From positions 143,712 to 207,711 of the forward strand of contig NZ_FNHH01000005.1 in the NCBI RefSeq assembly GCF_900103545.1: 64,000 nucleotides of DNA, written 5' to 3'. Both the position numbers and the translations under genes were made by a program. Below the pieces are notes generated by a model that saw only the letters and a list, made by a program, of their open reading frames with translations, ran no database searches and had not been told where the DNA came from. Source of the DNA: Daejeonella rubra. Its GTDB lineage: Bacteria; Bacteroidota; Bacteroidia; Sphingobacteriales; Sphingobacteriaceae. This document shows, one piece after another, positions 35,891 through 43,410 of this stretch. Position 1 is the first letter of the stretch. Each line of letters opens with the position of its first letter.

Positions 35891-36040
35891 TCACCCAATC
35901 AGCCACCGACCCACAACTATTAAAAATGCCAGTCCACCGATCGCGATAAATATTTGAAGCATTATAAAGGCACATCGAATTCCCGTTCCAATTGCCCGGT
36001 TAACAGCATCCTCATTTTTTCCAATTTTTAAATCATCCAT
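35891..36040 (-). CDS. Possible 49-residue membrane protein
   Basis: A short ORF starts at ATG 36040, with GGAGGT three bases upstream as ribosome-binding site, and ends at 35891. It begins MDDLKIGKNEDAVNRAIGTG and continues with one strongly hydrophobic segment (about residues 21-45). An in-frame ATG at 36061 would add seven residues. The strong Shine-Dalgarno-like sequence, unusual in this genome, and the amphipathic plus membrane layout make it credible, but it could be the end of a decayed gene. Confidence 0.4.
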   Translation of the reverse strand: MDDLKIGKNEDAVNRAIGTGIRCAFIMLQIFIAIGGLAFLIVVGRWLIG

Positions 36041-36259
36041 GATACCTCCAATTACCGCCATAAAAATTACTACGGTCCAGATCCAATTAAAAAAATTAGA
36101 TCAACAATTGATTTTGACCCGTATATTTTATTAAAAAAAACCCTTTACCAAAGTTGTTTTTATAAACAGTGTTTTCCTTACGGGAAACCGTAAGCGATAG
36201 ATATTTCAATAAATTTATTGGGAAGTTTTAGAAAACCGGTTTAAGATCAGCTTAGCGTA

Positions 36260-36395
36260 CTAGTGTCATTTCACAAATAATTTGACGAAAACCTCTGAAT
36301 GCTAAGAAGGCTAAAATAATGGCAGTTTAATGTGACGATACCAGGATAAAACTATTGAAACTCTATTCGTCAATTAATTCGTGAGATGACACTGG
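36260..36395. repeat. MITE-like element, copy A
   Basis: About 136 bp bounded by imperfect 15-bp inverted repeats: CTAGTGTCATTTCAC (36260-36274) and the complement of CCAGTGTCATCTCAC (36381-36395). The interior shares TTTGACGAA, CTAAGAAGGCTAAAAT, TGTGACGAT and CGTCAATT blocks with copy B at 36773-36911, in the same orientation. There is no coding capacity. Confidence 0.7.
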
Positions 36396-36439
36396 ATGAT
36401 GGGTAACTGAAATGATTGAATAAAAAATACTGAGCCTTG

Positions 36440-36760
36440 GGATAGCCATATCGCTCAATAGCCCGGTGCTTTAGCTCCGGTTTTCAGCCCGGGCTTCAGC
36501 CCAAAACCTAAGCGACCGGAACAGAACAAATACTGGTGCTTCAGCGCCGAAATACCGATAACTAATCCAAATCTGCCATTCCCTAACCCGAATTTTTAGT
36601 ATTCCAAAATTTTCAAATAGTGCAGTCTAAATACCTGCTATGTCATTTATAATATCTATCGGGCTAAAGCCCAATATATTTTTCCTCACATGTTACAGAA
36701 TATTCGGCTGAAGCCCGAAAACGAACAAACTCGTTAACTCCAGCTAAAGCTGGAGCCTAT
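36440..36760. repeat. Array of short GC-rich hairpins
   Basis: Between the two MITE-like copies lie at least four palindromes: GGTTTT(...)AAAACC enclosing GGGCTTCAGCCC (36479-36508), GGGCTAAAGCCC (36661-36672), TTCGGCTGAAGCCCGAA (36703-36719) and CTCCAGC-TAAA-GCTGGAG (36738-36755), with AACGA/TCGTT just before the last. No ORF is present. The style is that of REP-type intergenic repeats. Confidence 0.65.
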
Positions 36761-36772
36761 TTAGCGGCCTTA

Positions 36773-36911
36773 CTGGTGTCATGTCATTAATACTTTGACG
36801 AACACATCGAAATACTAAGGAGACTAAAATAAAATGGCGGCATACCTGTGACGATGAGAGGATGAAATTATTAAAATTTTATCCGTCAATTGATGAGTGA
36901 CATAACACTAG
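36773..36911. repeat. MITE-like element, copy B
   Basis: About 139 bp with imperfect inverted ends (CTGGTGTCATGTCAT at 36773-36787 and the complement of CTAGTGTTATGTCAC at 36897-36911), flanked on both sides by TA, as a TA target duplication would leave. Internal blocks match copy A (36260-36395) in direct orientation. Confidence 0.7.
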
Positions 36912-36941
36912 TAAGATTTGCAGGAAGTGCTTATCCGGATT

Positions 36942-36960
36942 AACCACCCCCTTTAATTCC
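36942..36960. repeat. Dispersed repeat, long version with hairpin
   Basis: AACCACCCCCTTTAATTCC is identical to 28241-28259. Here it is followed by CCGCTCC and, after 11 bases, GGACCAGCGG, a hairpin absent from the other copy. Both copies have a TTATCCGGAT nearby (36931 here, 28381 there). Confidence 0.6.
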
Positions 36961-37091
36961 CCGCTCCAATGGAGTCCGTCGGACCAGCGGTGGACAAGGA
37001 TGGCTAAGAAACATTTGCTATAATCTTGAATACAAATTTTGAGTGCAATTTTTTATCCGTCATGCTATCCAAAGATAGCTGGGGGTTTATA

Positions 37092-37757
37092 TCAGATCAC
37101 TCCAATATCCTTGCAGAATGCAATCAATTGCTCATTTTTAGTGAAGTTCAATGCTTCTTTGATATAATTCAAGCGCTTCTCTACGCTGCTTAAGCCATAT
37201 GGTTTGATTTGCTTTTTCTCAAGATATCCAGGGATATCCTTTTGAAGCATGCCCTTTGATAGTGAGGTGATGAGAACTATATCGTACTCCTTGAATTCAT
37301 AGGTGTTACTAAGCTGGATTGAACGCCTTAATTCAGTGCTCAGATATGTTTTTTTGTTGAAAATAGCTTCTAAAGCTAACTTTAGTTCTGTAACATCGCG
37401 CCGGGCTTTTCTTACAAAAGCGTCAATAGACAGCTCTTTAAATAAATTGTCTATAGTTGCTGGTTTGCTCTCGGCTGAAAACACGAGTATTTTTATATCG
37501 GGCTGAAACTCTTTTACAGCTTTGATCAGCTCAGTGCCAGAACTAATTTTTTGGGGAGTATCATCCTCATCAAAAGACAGGTCTGTGATCAGGAGATCGT
37601 ATGGCTTACCACTCCTGATTGCATGCGAGATACGGGTGAGTGCATCATCGCAATAGTAAACATAGTCATTGCTCAATACCCCGAAATCCTCTAAAGCCTT
37701 CCTGATGGAAATATTAGAACTTTCGTGATCTTCAGCGATGAGTACCTTATTGAACAT
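37092..37757 (-). CDS. Response regulator
   Basis: The 221-residue protein has a receiver domain (about 1-130) with the acidic pocket in IAEDHESS, phospho-acceptor Asp59 in LLITDLSFDEDD, a switch Ser/Thr in VFSAES and Lys in FVRKAR. The C-terminal part (about 150-215) has a helix-turn-helix-like block (GMLQKDIPGYLEKKQIKPYGLSSVEKRLNYIKEAL) in the position of a LuxR/NarL domain, with weak consensus. It is 5 bp downstream of the TPR histidine-kinase gene, its obvious partner. Receiver/NarL-type regulators typically pair with HisKA_3 kinases, as here. Confidence 0.85.
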   Translation of the reverse strand: MFNKVLIAEDHESSNISIRKALEDFGVLSNDYVYYCDDALTRISHAIRSGKPYDLLITDLSFDEDDTPQKISSGTELIKAVKEFQPDIKILVFSAESKPATIDNLFKELSIDAFVRKARRDVTELKLALEAIFNKKTYLSTELRRSIQLSNTYEFKEYDIVLITSLSKGMLQKDIPGYLEKKQIKPYGLSSVEKRLNYIKEALNFTKNEQLIAFCKDIGVI

Positions 37758-37762
37758 AATTT

Positions 37763-39424
37763 TTAAATCTTGACAGGGATTTGTAATTGAATATTAAGTC
37801 CCCCTGTTGTGCCGGTACCAAAATTAATGTTGCCACCAATACTATTTATACGGTTTCCCGTATTTGTTAAACCGTTCTTAAAAAGTATACCTTCGGATAT
37901 CCCAATTCCGTTGTCTGTATAATAAATCCTTATTTCATTAGCTTTCCGCTCAAACCTTATGGCTACTGAACTGGCCTGACTATGTTTTCTCATGTTAACC
38001 ATCAGTTCCTGTAGCACCTGCTTCAGCTCATATTTCTCTTGCTCAGGCAAGTTTTCCCATACTTCATCGGTATTTCCAACAATAAGCACCTTAGTTTCTA
38101 CCGAAGCAAACGAAACTAATAATTGTCTTATAATTTCCTGAAAATTTCTTTTCTTCTCTTCTTTTATCACATCATCGTATGAGATATCGCGTGAGCGTTC
38201 ATACAAGATTTCCATTTCATCCAATATCTTCTCATGCTCTATCTCTTTGTTATTCTCAATTTCAGCCATGATCCGATAAATGCCATTAGCTACGACATCA
38301 TGAACCTTTTTTGAGGTTTTCAGCTGTCCTTCCTGAATTGCATTTTTGGCGCTAAGTTCTAAACGTTTTTTTCGTCTTTTATACCAGAAAACAGAAAAAA
38401 CACCCCCTGCTACAAGCAAAATGGTCAGTGAAATTATCCATAAATTTCTTACGGTTCGTTGGGCTTTTAGTATAAGATTATCCGCTTTATGCTTTTCTGT
38501 TTCATACCGGATCAGTGCAAATTGATTTTTAGCATTGTTCCGGGCGTTCTGAATACTGTCCTCCAATATCCGATATTGATCGAAGTATATCCTGGCATCC
38601 TGCACATCACTCAATGGTATCAACTTTTGTATGGCTTCCATGCGATCGTCAGCGCTGTTGAGATTGCTGGCAATCTGGTACATTTTCTTTGCATGAAATA
38701 ATGCGCTATCGGGACGTTTCTTCTTATAATAATCGGCGAGGTGTGCATAGCTTGCGTTTTGCCCCCATAGATCTTTTTGTTCTACCCGTATGTTTAATGC
38801 TTCATTAAGTTCTTTGGCGGAATTATGATTCGGATTCTCAAGCCATTTCGTAAAAGCGTAGTTGGAAAGTACCCTGGCGTAGTTTACCGGGTTTTTCTCC
38901 TGAATTAATATGGTCTTGTAGATTGCAAGGGCAGTGCTAAAATCCTCATTTTTGCGATGTGCGTTGGCAATATTATTTTTAACAATAAGCATGTATGAGC
39001 TGTCGGCAATGAACTCAAGGCTCTTATTATAGAACTCTATAGCTTTTGAATATTGCTTTAGATTAGAACTGGCGATACCCAGATTGTTATAATTAGATAA
39101 AATATAAGGATGTTGTTCCGGATTTTTCTCATCGAAATATGAAACGGCGTTTAGGGATAGTTCCTGACCGCCAAAAAGATCACCCTGATCGGTAGCGATG
39201 ATAGCCATATTGACCATACAGCCAGCTGCTTTCAGACTATCCTTTTCCTGAATAAACTGGTCCCTTGCTTTACTAAAATACAGGAAGGCAGAATCTTTTC
39301 TCCCCTCATCCCGATGCTTGTAAGCACTTTTGTAGTAAGGATTATTATTCTTTTCCGGTGAGGGTTTATTTGAGCAGGCACAGCAAAATACTATGAAAAA
39401 AAGGGGAATACTACTAAGCTTCAT
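37763..39424 (-). CDS. Lipoprotein-like TPR sensor histidine kinase (HisKA_3 type)
   Basis: The 553-residue protein has an N-terminal signal with a lipobox-like CCAC (Cys17), tetratricopeptide repeats over about 35-275 (for example LSNYNNLGIASSNLKQYSKAIEFYNKSLEFI), a coiled coil near 285-325, one membrane helix (about 328-348) and a cytoplasmic kinase core. His375 in SKKVHDVVANGIYRI is the likely phospho-acceptor, of the HisKA_3 type. The ATPase domain has MRKHSQAS (N-box) and YTDNGIGI, ending GGLNIQLQIP. Such kinases sense via the periplasmic TPR domain. Its cognate regulator follows 5 bp downstream. Confidence 0.88.
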   Translation of the reverse strand: MKLSSIPLFFIVFCCACSNKPSPEKNNNPYYKSAYKHRDEGRKDSAFLYFSKARDQFIQEKDSLKAAGCMVNMAIIATDQGDLFGGQELSLNAVSYFDEKNPEQHPYILSNYNNLGIASSNLKQYSKAIEFYNKSLEFIADSSYMLIVKNNIANAHRKNEDFSTALAIYKTILIQEKNPVNYARVLSNYAFTKWLENPNHNSAKELNEALNIRVEQKDLWGQNASYAHLADYYKKKRPDSALFHAKKMYQIASNLNSADDRMEAIQKLIPLSDVQDARIYFDQYRILEDSIQNARNNAKNQFALIRYETEKHKADNLILKAQRTVRNLWIISLTILLVAGGVFSVFWYKRRKKRLELSAKNAIQEGQLKTSKKVHDVVANGIYRIMAEIENNKEIEHEKILDEMEILYERSRDISYDDVIKEEKKRNFQEIIRQLLVSFASVETKVLIVGNTDEVWENLPEQEKYELKQVLQELMVNMRKHSQASSVAIRFERKANEIRIYYTDNGIGISEGILFKNGLTNTGNRINSIGGNINFGTGTTGGLNIQLQIPVKI

Positions 39425-39540
39425 CAGGAAAGATTTTCACCTAATTTATACAAATAGGTTCAACATGTTTACCAGATGCAGATTTTAAATTTTTCCGGTC
39501 TAAATATTTTTTTTAAGCTTGAAATAGTAGAATTAAATAA

Positions 39541-39573
39541 GGGCGCCCTTAGATTTCTGTTCTAAGGACACCC
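39541..39573 (-). terminator. Intrinsic terminator of the mini-lipoprotein gene
   Basis: On the minus strand GGGTGTCCTTAGA pairs fully (two G-U pairs) with TCTAAGGGCGCCC around a 7-base loop, followed by TTATTTAATT. It starts 8 bp past the stop of the 57-codon gene at 39581-39754. Confidence 0.75.
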
Positions 39574-39580
39574 TGCATAT

Positions 39581-39754
39581 CTATGGCTGCGGAGGAGGAG
39601 GAATTTGCCCGTTTTCCCCACCGGTTTCACCAATTATGCCATCATCCAGTGTACTGTATTCTGTATTATTCCCGGAAGGTAAATCTTCATTACCAATTGT
39701 GTTGCCTGTATTACATGCCAATCCCAATAAGATTGCAATCAAAAATTCAATCAT
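39581..39754 (-). CDS. 57-residue putative lipoprotein
   Basis: This short ORF begins MIEFLIAILLGLACNTGN, a mini signal with Cys14 in a lipobox-like LGLAC, continues with an acidic, Gly/Asn-rich middle and ends in a Pro-rich PPPPQP tail. It is followed directly by a strong terminator, which supports a real transcription unit. There is only a weak AAGAA ribosome-binding site, as is usual in this phylum. No family is recognised. It lies just upstream of the TPR-kinase/response-regulator pair on the same strand. Confidence 0.5.
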   Translation of the reverse strand: MIEFLIAILLGLACNTGNTIGNEDLPSGNNTEYSTLDDGIIGETGGENGQIPPPPQP

Positions 39755-40019
39755 TTCTTAAAAATTAATAGGTGAATAATCTTGCAGGGCCAACCGAATC
39801 CGATCGGAAGGATTACTGCATTGAATTCAAGAGGCGCCTCTTAAAATTTGGGGAAGAAATGAGATTTGATTAGCGGGTATGCTATTTTTGCTTCCCTGGT
39901 CATTAACAGATAACCGCCTTTCTCTTCTCTTTGGAAACCCTGATTTGCATGAGCTGTTAGCGGCTTCCAGGAGTAAAATTGCGGTGAAGGGATTAAGCCA
40001 TAGAATTCGATTCCGAAGA

Positions 40020-40099
40020 TTCCGGAAATGCTGAAGGGAATTCCGGAAAAGCCTGAAAAATTCTTAAATTCAGGCTGTTTTATATTTAGAATTCCGGAA
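40020..40099. promoter_or_regulatory. Three TTCCGGAA palindromes and a hairpin before the 40102 gene
   Basis: TTCCGGAA occurs at 40020-40027, 40041-40048 and 40092-40099, with a near copy TTCCGAA at 40011. Between the second and third, AGCCTGAA (40050-40057) and TTCAGGCT (40069-40076) form an 8-bp stem followed by GTTTTATATTT, like an intrinsic terminator, only 26 bp before the ATG. The third palindrome occupies the ribosome-binding position. The rest of the 347-bp gap (39755-40101) shows nothing clear. Confidence 0.5.
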
Positions 40100-40101
40100 A
40101 A

Positions 40102-41046
40102 ATGTTCTCAGATTATAAAGTTGAGGTAGTAGAATGCTATAAAAAAATGAGGGATAAGGGTAGTTTATCTCTCAATTTAATGAGTCCTACGCCGGCAAAA
40201 CTGAAAAACGAATGCCTTATCGTTTTTCAATCAGGAAGAACAAAATCCGATATCGCAATCCTCCGTCAATTTTTTGGGCATAGAGAAGATGAAACAGATT
40301 ATGCAAGAGCTATAAAGACTATCGAGACAGATAAGCTCAGGCCATTGGTTAATTTCCTGAAAGAACAGACCAGCGATACGGATGACAAGAATATTGAATT
40401 ACTTTCCTGGCTTATTGATTTTTCTCCCCGTCCTTATAGATATGGGGTAGAAGATGCAAAGGATACTCTGGCTATTGATAAAAAGGAGGAGCAGGTTTTT
40501 GCCGAAATTTCCGACTTAAATAAACATGAAAAAAATACGATCGGGGGAGGATCAAGGTTTAGCTACCAAAAAGAGTCAATTTTGGGACCTCCAATAATTA
40601 GTTCTAATACTGATTCGCCTGTTACACATTGGTATCAGAAAAAAAGGAATGTACTTTCTGGTCTTGCTTTGGTTGTTTTTGCATTGTTACTATCTTTCAA
40701 TAACTATCTTAAACCAAAAACTTTATTTGGGACTAAAGGAAAGGAAAGTTCCTGCATGTACTGGGCATCCGACCATTATGTGAGTGCAAACTGCGATGAG
40801 AAAGTGCCGAACGTTAACATCATTGCATTAGACAGCTCTGAACTCAATCATTTTAAAAAGATAACCCGGCCAGATACCTTAATTCTGGCCGATATCAATA
40901 AGGTCTGGTATTCTAAAATCAATAAGGTAGTCGAGTTCTATACTGCTCCCGGCCACCATCCTGAGCATCCTGATAAGCAATTAAAACCATTGTCGAAATA
41001 CATGTTTTTGAAATATGTGGTAAAGGCAAGAGATGGGGCAAAATAG
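40102..41046 (+). CDS. Single-pass membrane protein of unknown function
   Basis: The 314-residue protein has a cytosolic N-terminal half (1-180), one membrane helix (about 190-207) and an extracytoplasmic C-terminal domain. The first 115 residues form a helical module (PAKLKNECLIVF..., then a charged FFG-containing helix) that I recognise only as a recurrent N-terminal region in Bacteroidota. The C-terminal part starts with CMYWASDHYVSANCDEK, has two Cys that could form a disulfide, and contains KVWYSKINKVVEFYT. I believe the CMYW...DHY domain recurs in uncharacterised proteins of this group. No enzymatic motif is visible. The unusual upstream palindromes suggest controlled expression. Confidence 0.6.
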   Translation: MFSDYKVEVVECYKKMRDKGSLSLNLMSPTPAKLKNECLIVFQSGRTKSDIAILRQFFGHREDETDYARAIKTIETDKLRPLVNFLKEQTSDTDDKNIELLSWLIDFSPRPYRYGVEDAKDTLAIDKKEEQVFAEISDLNKHEKNTIGGGSRFSYQKESILGPPIISSNTDSPVTHWYQKKRNVLSGLALVVFALLLSFNNYLKPKTLFGTKGKESSCMYWASDHYVSANCDEKVPNVNIIALDSSELNHFKKITRPDTLILADINKVWYSKINKVVEFYTAPGHHPEHPDKQLKPLSKYMFLKYVVKARDGAK

Positions 41047-41246
41047 AGGATTGTACAGTTTAATCAGATATTACCTGTATCATGTGATTAGGGACCTTAA
41101 AAAGAGAGATGGATATGTTCCCCTTGGTTAGTAGTAGAATCCTGAGGCCCGTTCCGTTTTTAACGCAGTGTTCTGTAGATTATTCAATTCAAAAGGGTTT
41201 TCAGGTTAGTTTACAATACAAGCTCATCATAGCTTAAATGTTTTAT

Positions 41247-42356
41247 CTAAATATTCACCTTATACTTCGTACTGCGGCCACCTCCTTCACCAGATGGTAT
41301 TATAGCTCCCATAGCCAATAGATCCTGCAGATCCCGGGTAGCTGTTGCTTTTGAAACTTTGGTTAAAGAACTATATTTACCAGCATTTATTCCGCCTTCG
41401 AATCCTTCTGGTCCTTCTTCAAGCATTCTCCTGATCACTTTGATCTGCCGTTCAGAAAGCTGATCCCGGTAATGGTCAAAAAACTTAGCCTTTTTCAATA
41501 CAAAATCAATCTGTCGTTCCGCGTCTGTTTGCGCGGTGATAACTATGTCAAGAAACCAGGTGATCCACTCCGTTATCTCATTTGAACGCTGGGCGGTTTG
41601 CAGCGTCTCATAGTAGGCAGCCTTGTTTGCTTCAATCGCTTTAGATAGCGCGAGTAAAACAGGTCTGCCAATGCCCTGGGAGATTGCCTTTTCTGCAAGC
41701 GCCCGGCCGATCCTGCCATTCCCATCTTCAAAGGGGTGGATTGTTTCAAAGTACAGGTGAGCAATAGCTGAACGTATGGGGGCCTGAATGATCGGTGCTT
41801 TTCCTCCGGGGGCTGTTTCATTGAACCAGGTGATAAACCTTTCCATCTCTTTCGGTACACGGTCAGAAGGTGGGGCTTCGAAATGAATTTTTTCCTTTCC
41901 GTAAGTTCCTGAAACAACCTGCATAGGCTCAGGAGAATTTCTCCATTGACCCGTCTTAATCCTGCTGTCAGAACCCAATAGCATATGGTGCCATGAAAAT
42001 AATGTTCCCTGGTTCAGAGGGGACAAAAATGTATTACGGACATCTACCATTAATTGTCCGATACCATTTGCCCTTCTATCCGGCACCGGATCAGGATTTT
42101 CATTTAAGCCTAAGCCATTTCTGATCGAAGACATCACATCCTTCCGACTCAGATACTCCCCTTCAATCTCCGAGGTTTTGATGGCTTCGGCAAGCATCGT
42201 GTCAATAATTGCAGATAACTGAGTGTCATCCGGAAGTGCCTTTAAAGCACCACTCACGGCCCCGATCTTTTCCGAAAACAGGTACATGCTCTCTTCTATT
42301 TTTGTAAGATCGTATCTGAAATCAGGCCAGTTTTCTTGTTGCCAGTTATAGGTCAT
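41247..42356 (-). CDS. Fic family protein AMP-transferase, class II, with C-terminal winged helix
   Basis: The 369-residue protein has the canonical Fic motif HPFEDGNGRIGR (207-218) with catalytic His207. An N-terminal inhibitory motif TSEIEG (61-66, pattern S/TxxxE G/N) places it in class II, where the Glu blocks productive ATP binding. The flap region is near 150-160. The C-terminal 75 residues (about 290-365) contain a winged-helix-like domain (LSERQIKVIRRMLEEGPEG...GKYSSLTKVSKATATRDLQDLLAMG), common in this subgroup and able to bind DNA. Fic proteins usually AMPylate hydroxyl side chains of target proteins. A tandem palindromic operator covers its promoter and start codon, consistent with autoregulation. 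It is convergent with the 40102 gene. Confidence 0.93.
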   Translation of the reverse strand: MTYNWQQENWPDFRYDLTKIEESMYLFSEKIGAVSGALKALPDDTQLSAIIDTMLAEAIKTSEIEGEYLSRKDVMSSIRNGLGLNENPDPVPDRRANGIGQLMVDVRNTFLSPLNQGTLFSWHHMLLGSDSRIKTGQWRNSPEPMQVVSGTYGKEKIHFEAPPSDRVPKEMERFITWFNETAPGGKAPIIQAPIRSAIAHLYFETIHPFEDGNGRIGRALAEKAISQGIGRPVLLALSKAIEANKAAYYETLQTAQRSNEITEWITWFLDIVITAQTDAERQIDFVLKKAKFFDHYRDQLSERQIKVIRRMLEEGPEGFEGGINAGKYSSLTKVSKATATRDLQDLLAMGAIIPSGEGGGRSTKYKVNI

Positions 42357-42427
42357 GAGCCGATTATTAATTTATTCGGCTCAAATATAATGAAAATATG
42401 AGCCGATTACACTATTTATTCGGCTCA
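42356..42427. promoter_or_regulatory. Tandem palindromic operator of the fic gene
   Basis: Two copies of the palindrome TGAGCCGA-(12 or 13)-TCGGCTCA lie at 42356-42383 and 42399-42427. The arms are identical in all four half-sites and the centres are about 43 bp apart, close to four helical turns. The first copy overlaps the first base of the fic ATG, and the -7 element lies at the junction. Binding would block transcription. The likely ligand is the Fic protein's own winged-helix domain or an unlinked repressor. Confidence 0.7.
42382..42389 (-). promoter_or_regulatory. -7 promoter element of fic
   Basis: On the minus strand TATATTTG matches TAnnTTTG exactly. It lies 26 bp upstream of the fic start and is bracketed by the two operator palindromes. 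No matching -33 TTG is obvious, which fits a promoter that depends on control. Confidence 0.55.
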
Positions 42428-42541
42428 TACAAAATATGATAGCTTCGGAACAAGTGATTTAGGTAATTATTAACGTAAAAAAATTATAGCGCCATAATTC
42501 AATAAAGAGCAAATTACTATAAAGTTCTTCGGGAACCCATA

Positions 42542-42571
42542 TTGAGAAATTGATATTAACAAATACATTTG
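42542..42571 (+). promoter_or_regulatory. Promoter of the carboxypeptidase-regulatory-domain gene
   Basis: TTG at 42542-42544 and TACATTTG at 42564-42571 (exact TAnnTTTG) are separated by 19 bp, the usual Bacteroidota spacing. The start codon follows at 42595, giving a leader of about 17 nt. Confidence 0.6.
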
Positions 42572-42594
42572 CTTAGTATTGCAATAAAAAACCC

Positions 42595-43410
42595 ATGAAA
42601 TCCTCGCTGATCCTGATCGTATTTTTATTCATTAGCAATGTCATTTGTGCGCAAATAATTGCTGAAGGAATGGTAAAGGAATCAGGTTCCGGGAAAGCCA
42701 TCTCTTATGCTAATATTGGAGTGATCGGGAAAAATATTGGTACGGTAACGAATGATGCAGGAAAATTCAAACTCACGATTCCTAAAGCCAATGCACGAGA
42801 TACTGTACGGGTTTCTATGTTGGGCTATTCTCCGCAACTTTTTTCGGTTTCCGACTTTATTAAAGAGATTGCTGATAAAGAGATTGTGATGCAAGCATCT
42901 TCATTCCTTTTACCAGATGTGATTGTCTCAAACAGAGCACTTAAGGAAAATGTTTTAGGAAATACCACCGAATCGCAAAGTATAACTGCCGGTTTTACCA
43001 CAAATAAGCTGGGCAATGAAGTTGGAATTATTATCAAAATTAAAAGGGCACCCACATTCATAAAATCATTTACTGCATCTGTGGTTTCAAATGATAATAA
43101 ACCGGTTAAACTAAGGCTGAATTTTTATAGCCTAAAAGATGGGCTTCCCGACAAGCTTATTCAGGATAAGAACATCATCGTAAATGCCCCGGTGCAGAAT
43201 GGAAAGTTATTTGTCGATTTGAGGTCCTATAATATCGTTGCTGAGGACGACTTTTTTGTAAGTCTTGAATGGATTGAAAGTGCATCAGGTACTACAATAT
43301 TTTCCGGAAGCTTCATCAAAGGATCACTCATTGCTCGTCAAACAAGTCAGGGCTCCTGGGAAAAAGTTGGGATGTTCGGTATCGGCTTCACGGTAAAAGC
43401 TGCCTACTAA
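42595..43410 (+). CDS. Exported protein with carboxypeptidase regulatory-like domain
   Basis: The 271-residue protein has a signal peptide (cleavage near CAQI, residues 19-22) followed by a CarboxypepD_reg-like beta-sandwich (about 23-105; GKAISYANIGVIGKNIGTVTNDAGKFKLTIP). The remaining 165 residues are beta-rich, without a recognised name, and resemble uncharacterised exported proteins in which this domain replaces the TonB-receptor N-terminus. No barrel is present. It may be surface- or periplasm-located and bind a polymer or protein. It has its own promoter and is divergent from fic. Confidence 0.75.
   Translation: MKSSLILIVFLFISNVICAQIIAEGMVKESGSGKAISYANIGVIGKNIGTVTNDAGKFKLTIPKANARDTVRVSMLGYSPQLFSVSDFIKEIADKEIVMQASSFLLPDVIVSNRALKENVLGNTTESQSITAGFTTNKLGNEVGIIIKIKRAPTFIKSFTASVVSNDNKPVKLRLNFYSLKDGLPDKLIQDKNIIVNAPVQNGKLFVDLRSYNIVAEDDFFVSLEWIESASGTTIFSGSFIKGSLIARQTSQGSWEKVGMFGIGFTVKAAY

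Noticed and set aside
39583..39768. 61-codon plus-strand ORF over the mini-lipoprotein
   Set aside because: It overlaps the minus-strand lipoprotein ORF, which has a signal, a Pro-rich tail and a matching terminator; the plus frame has none of these.
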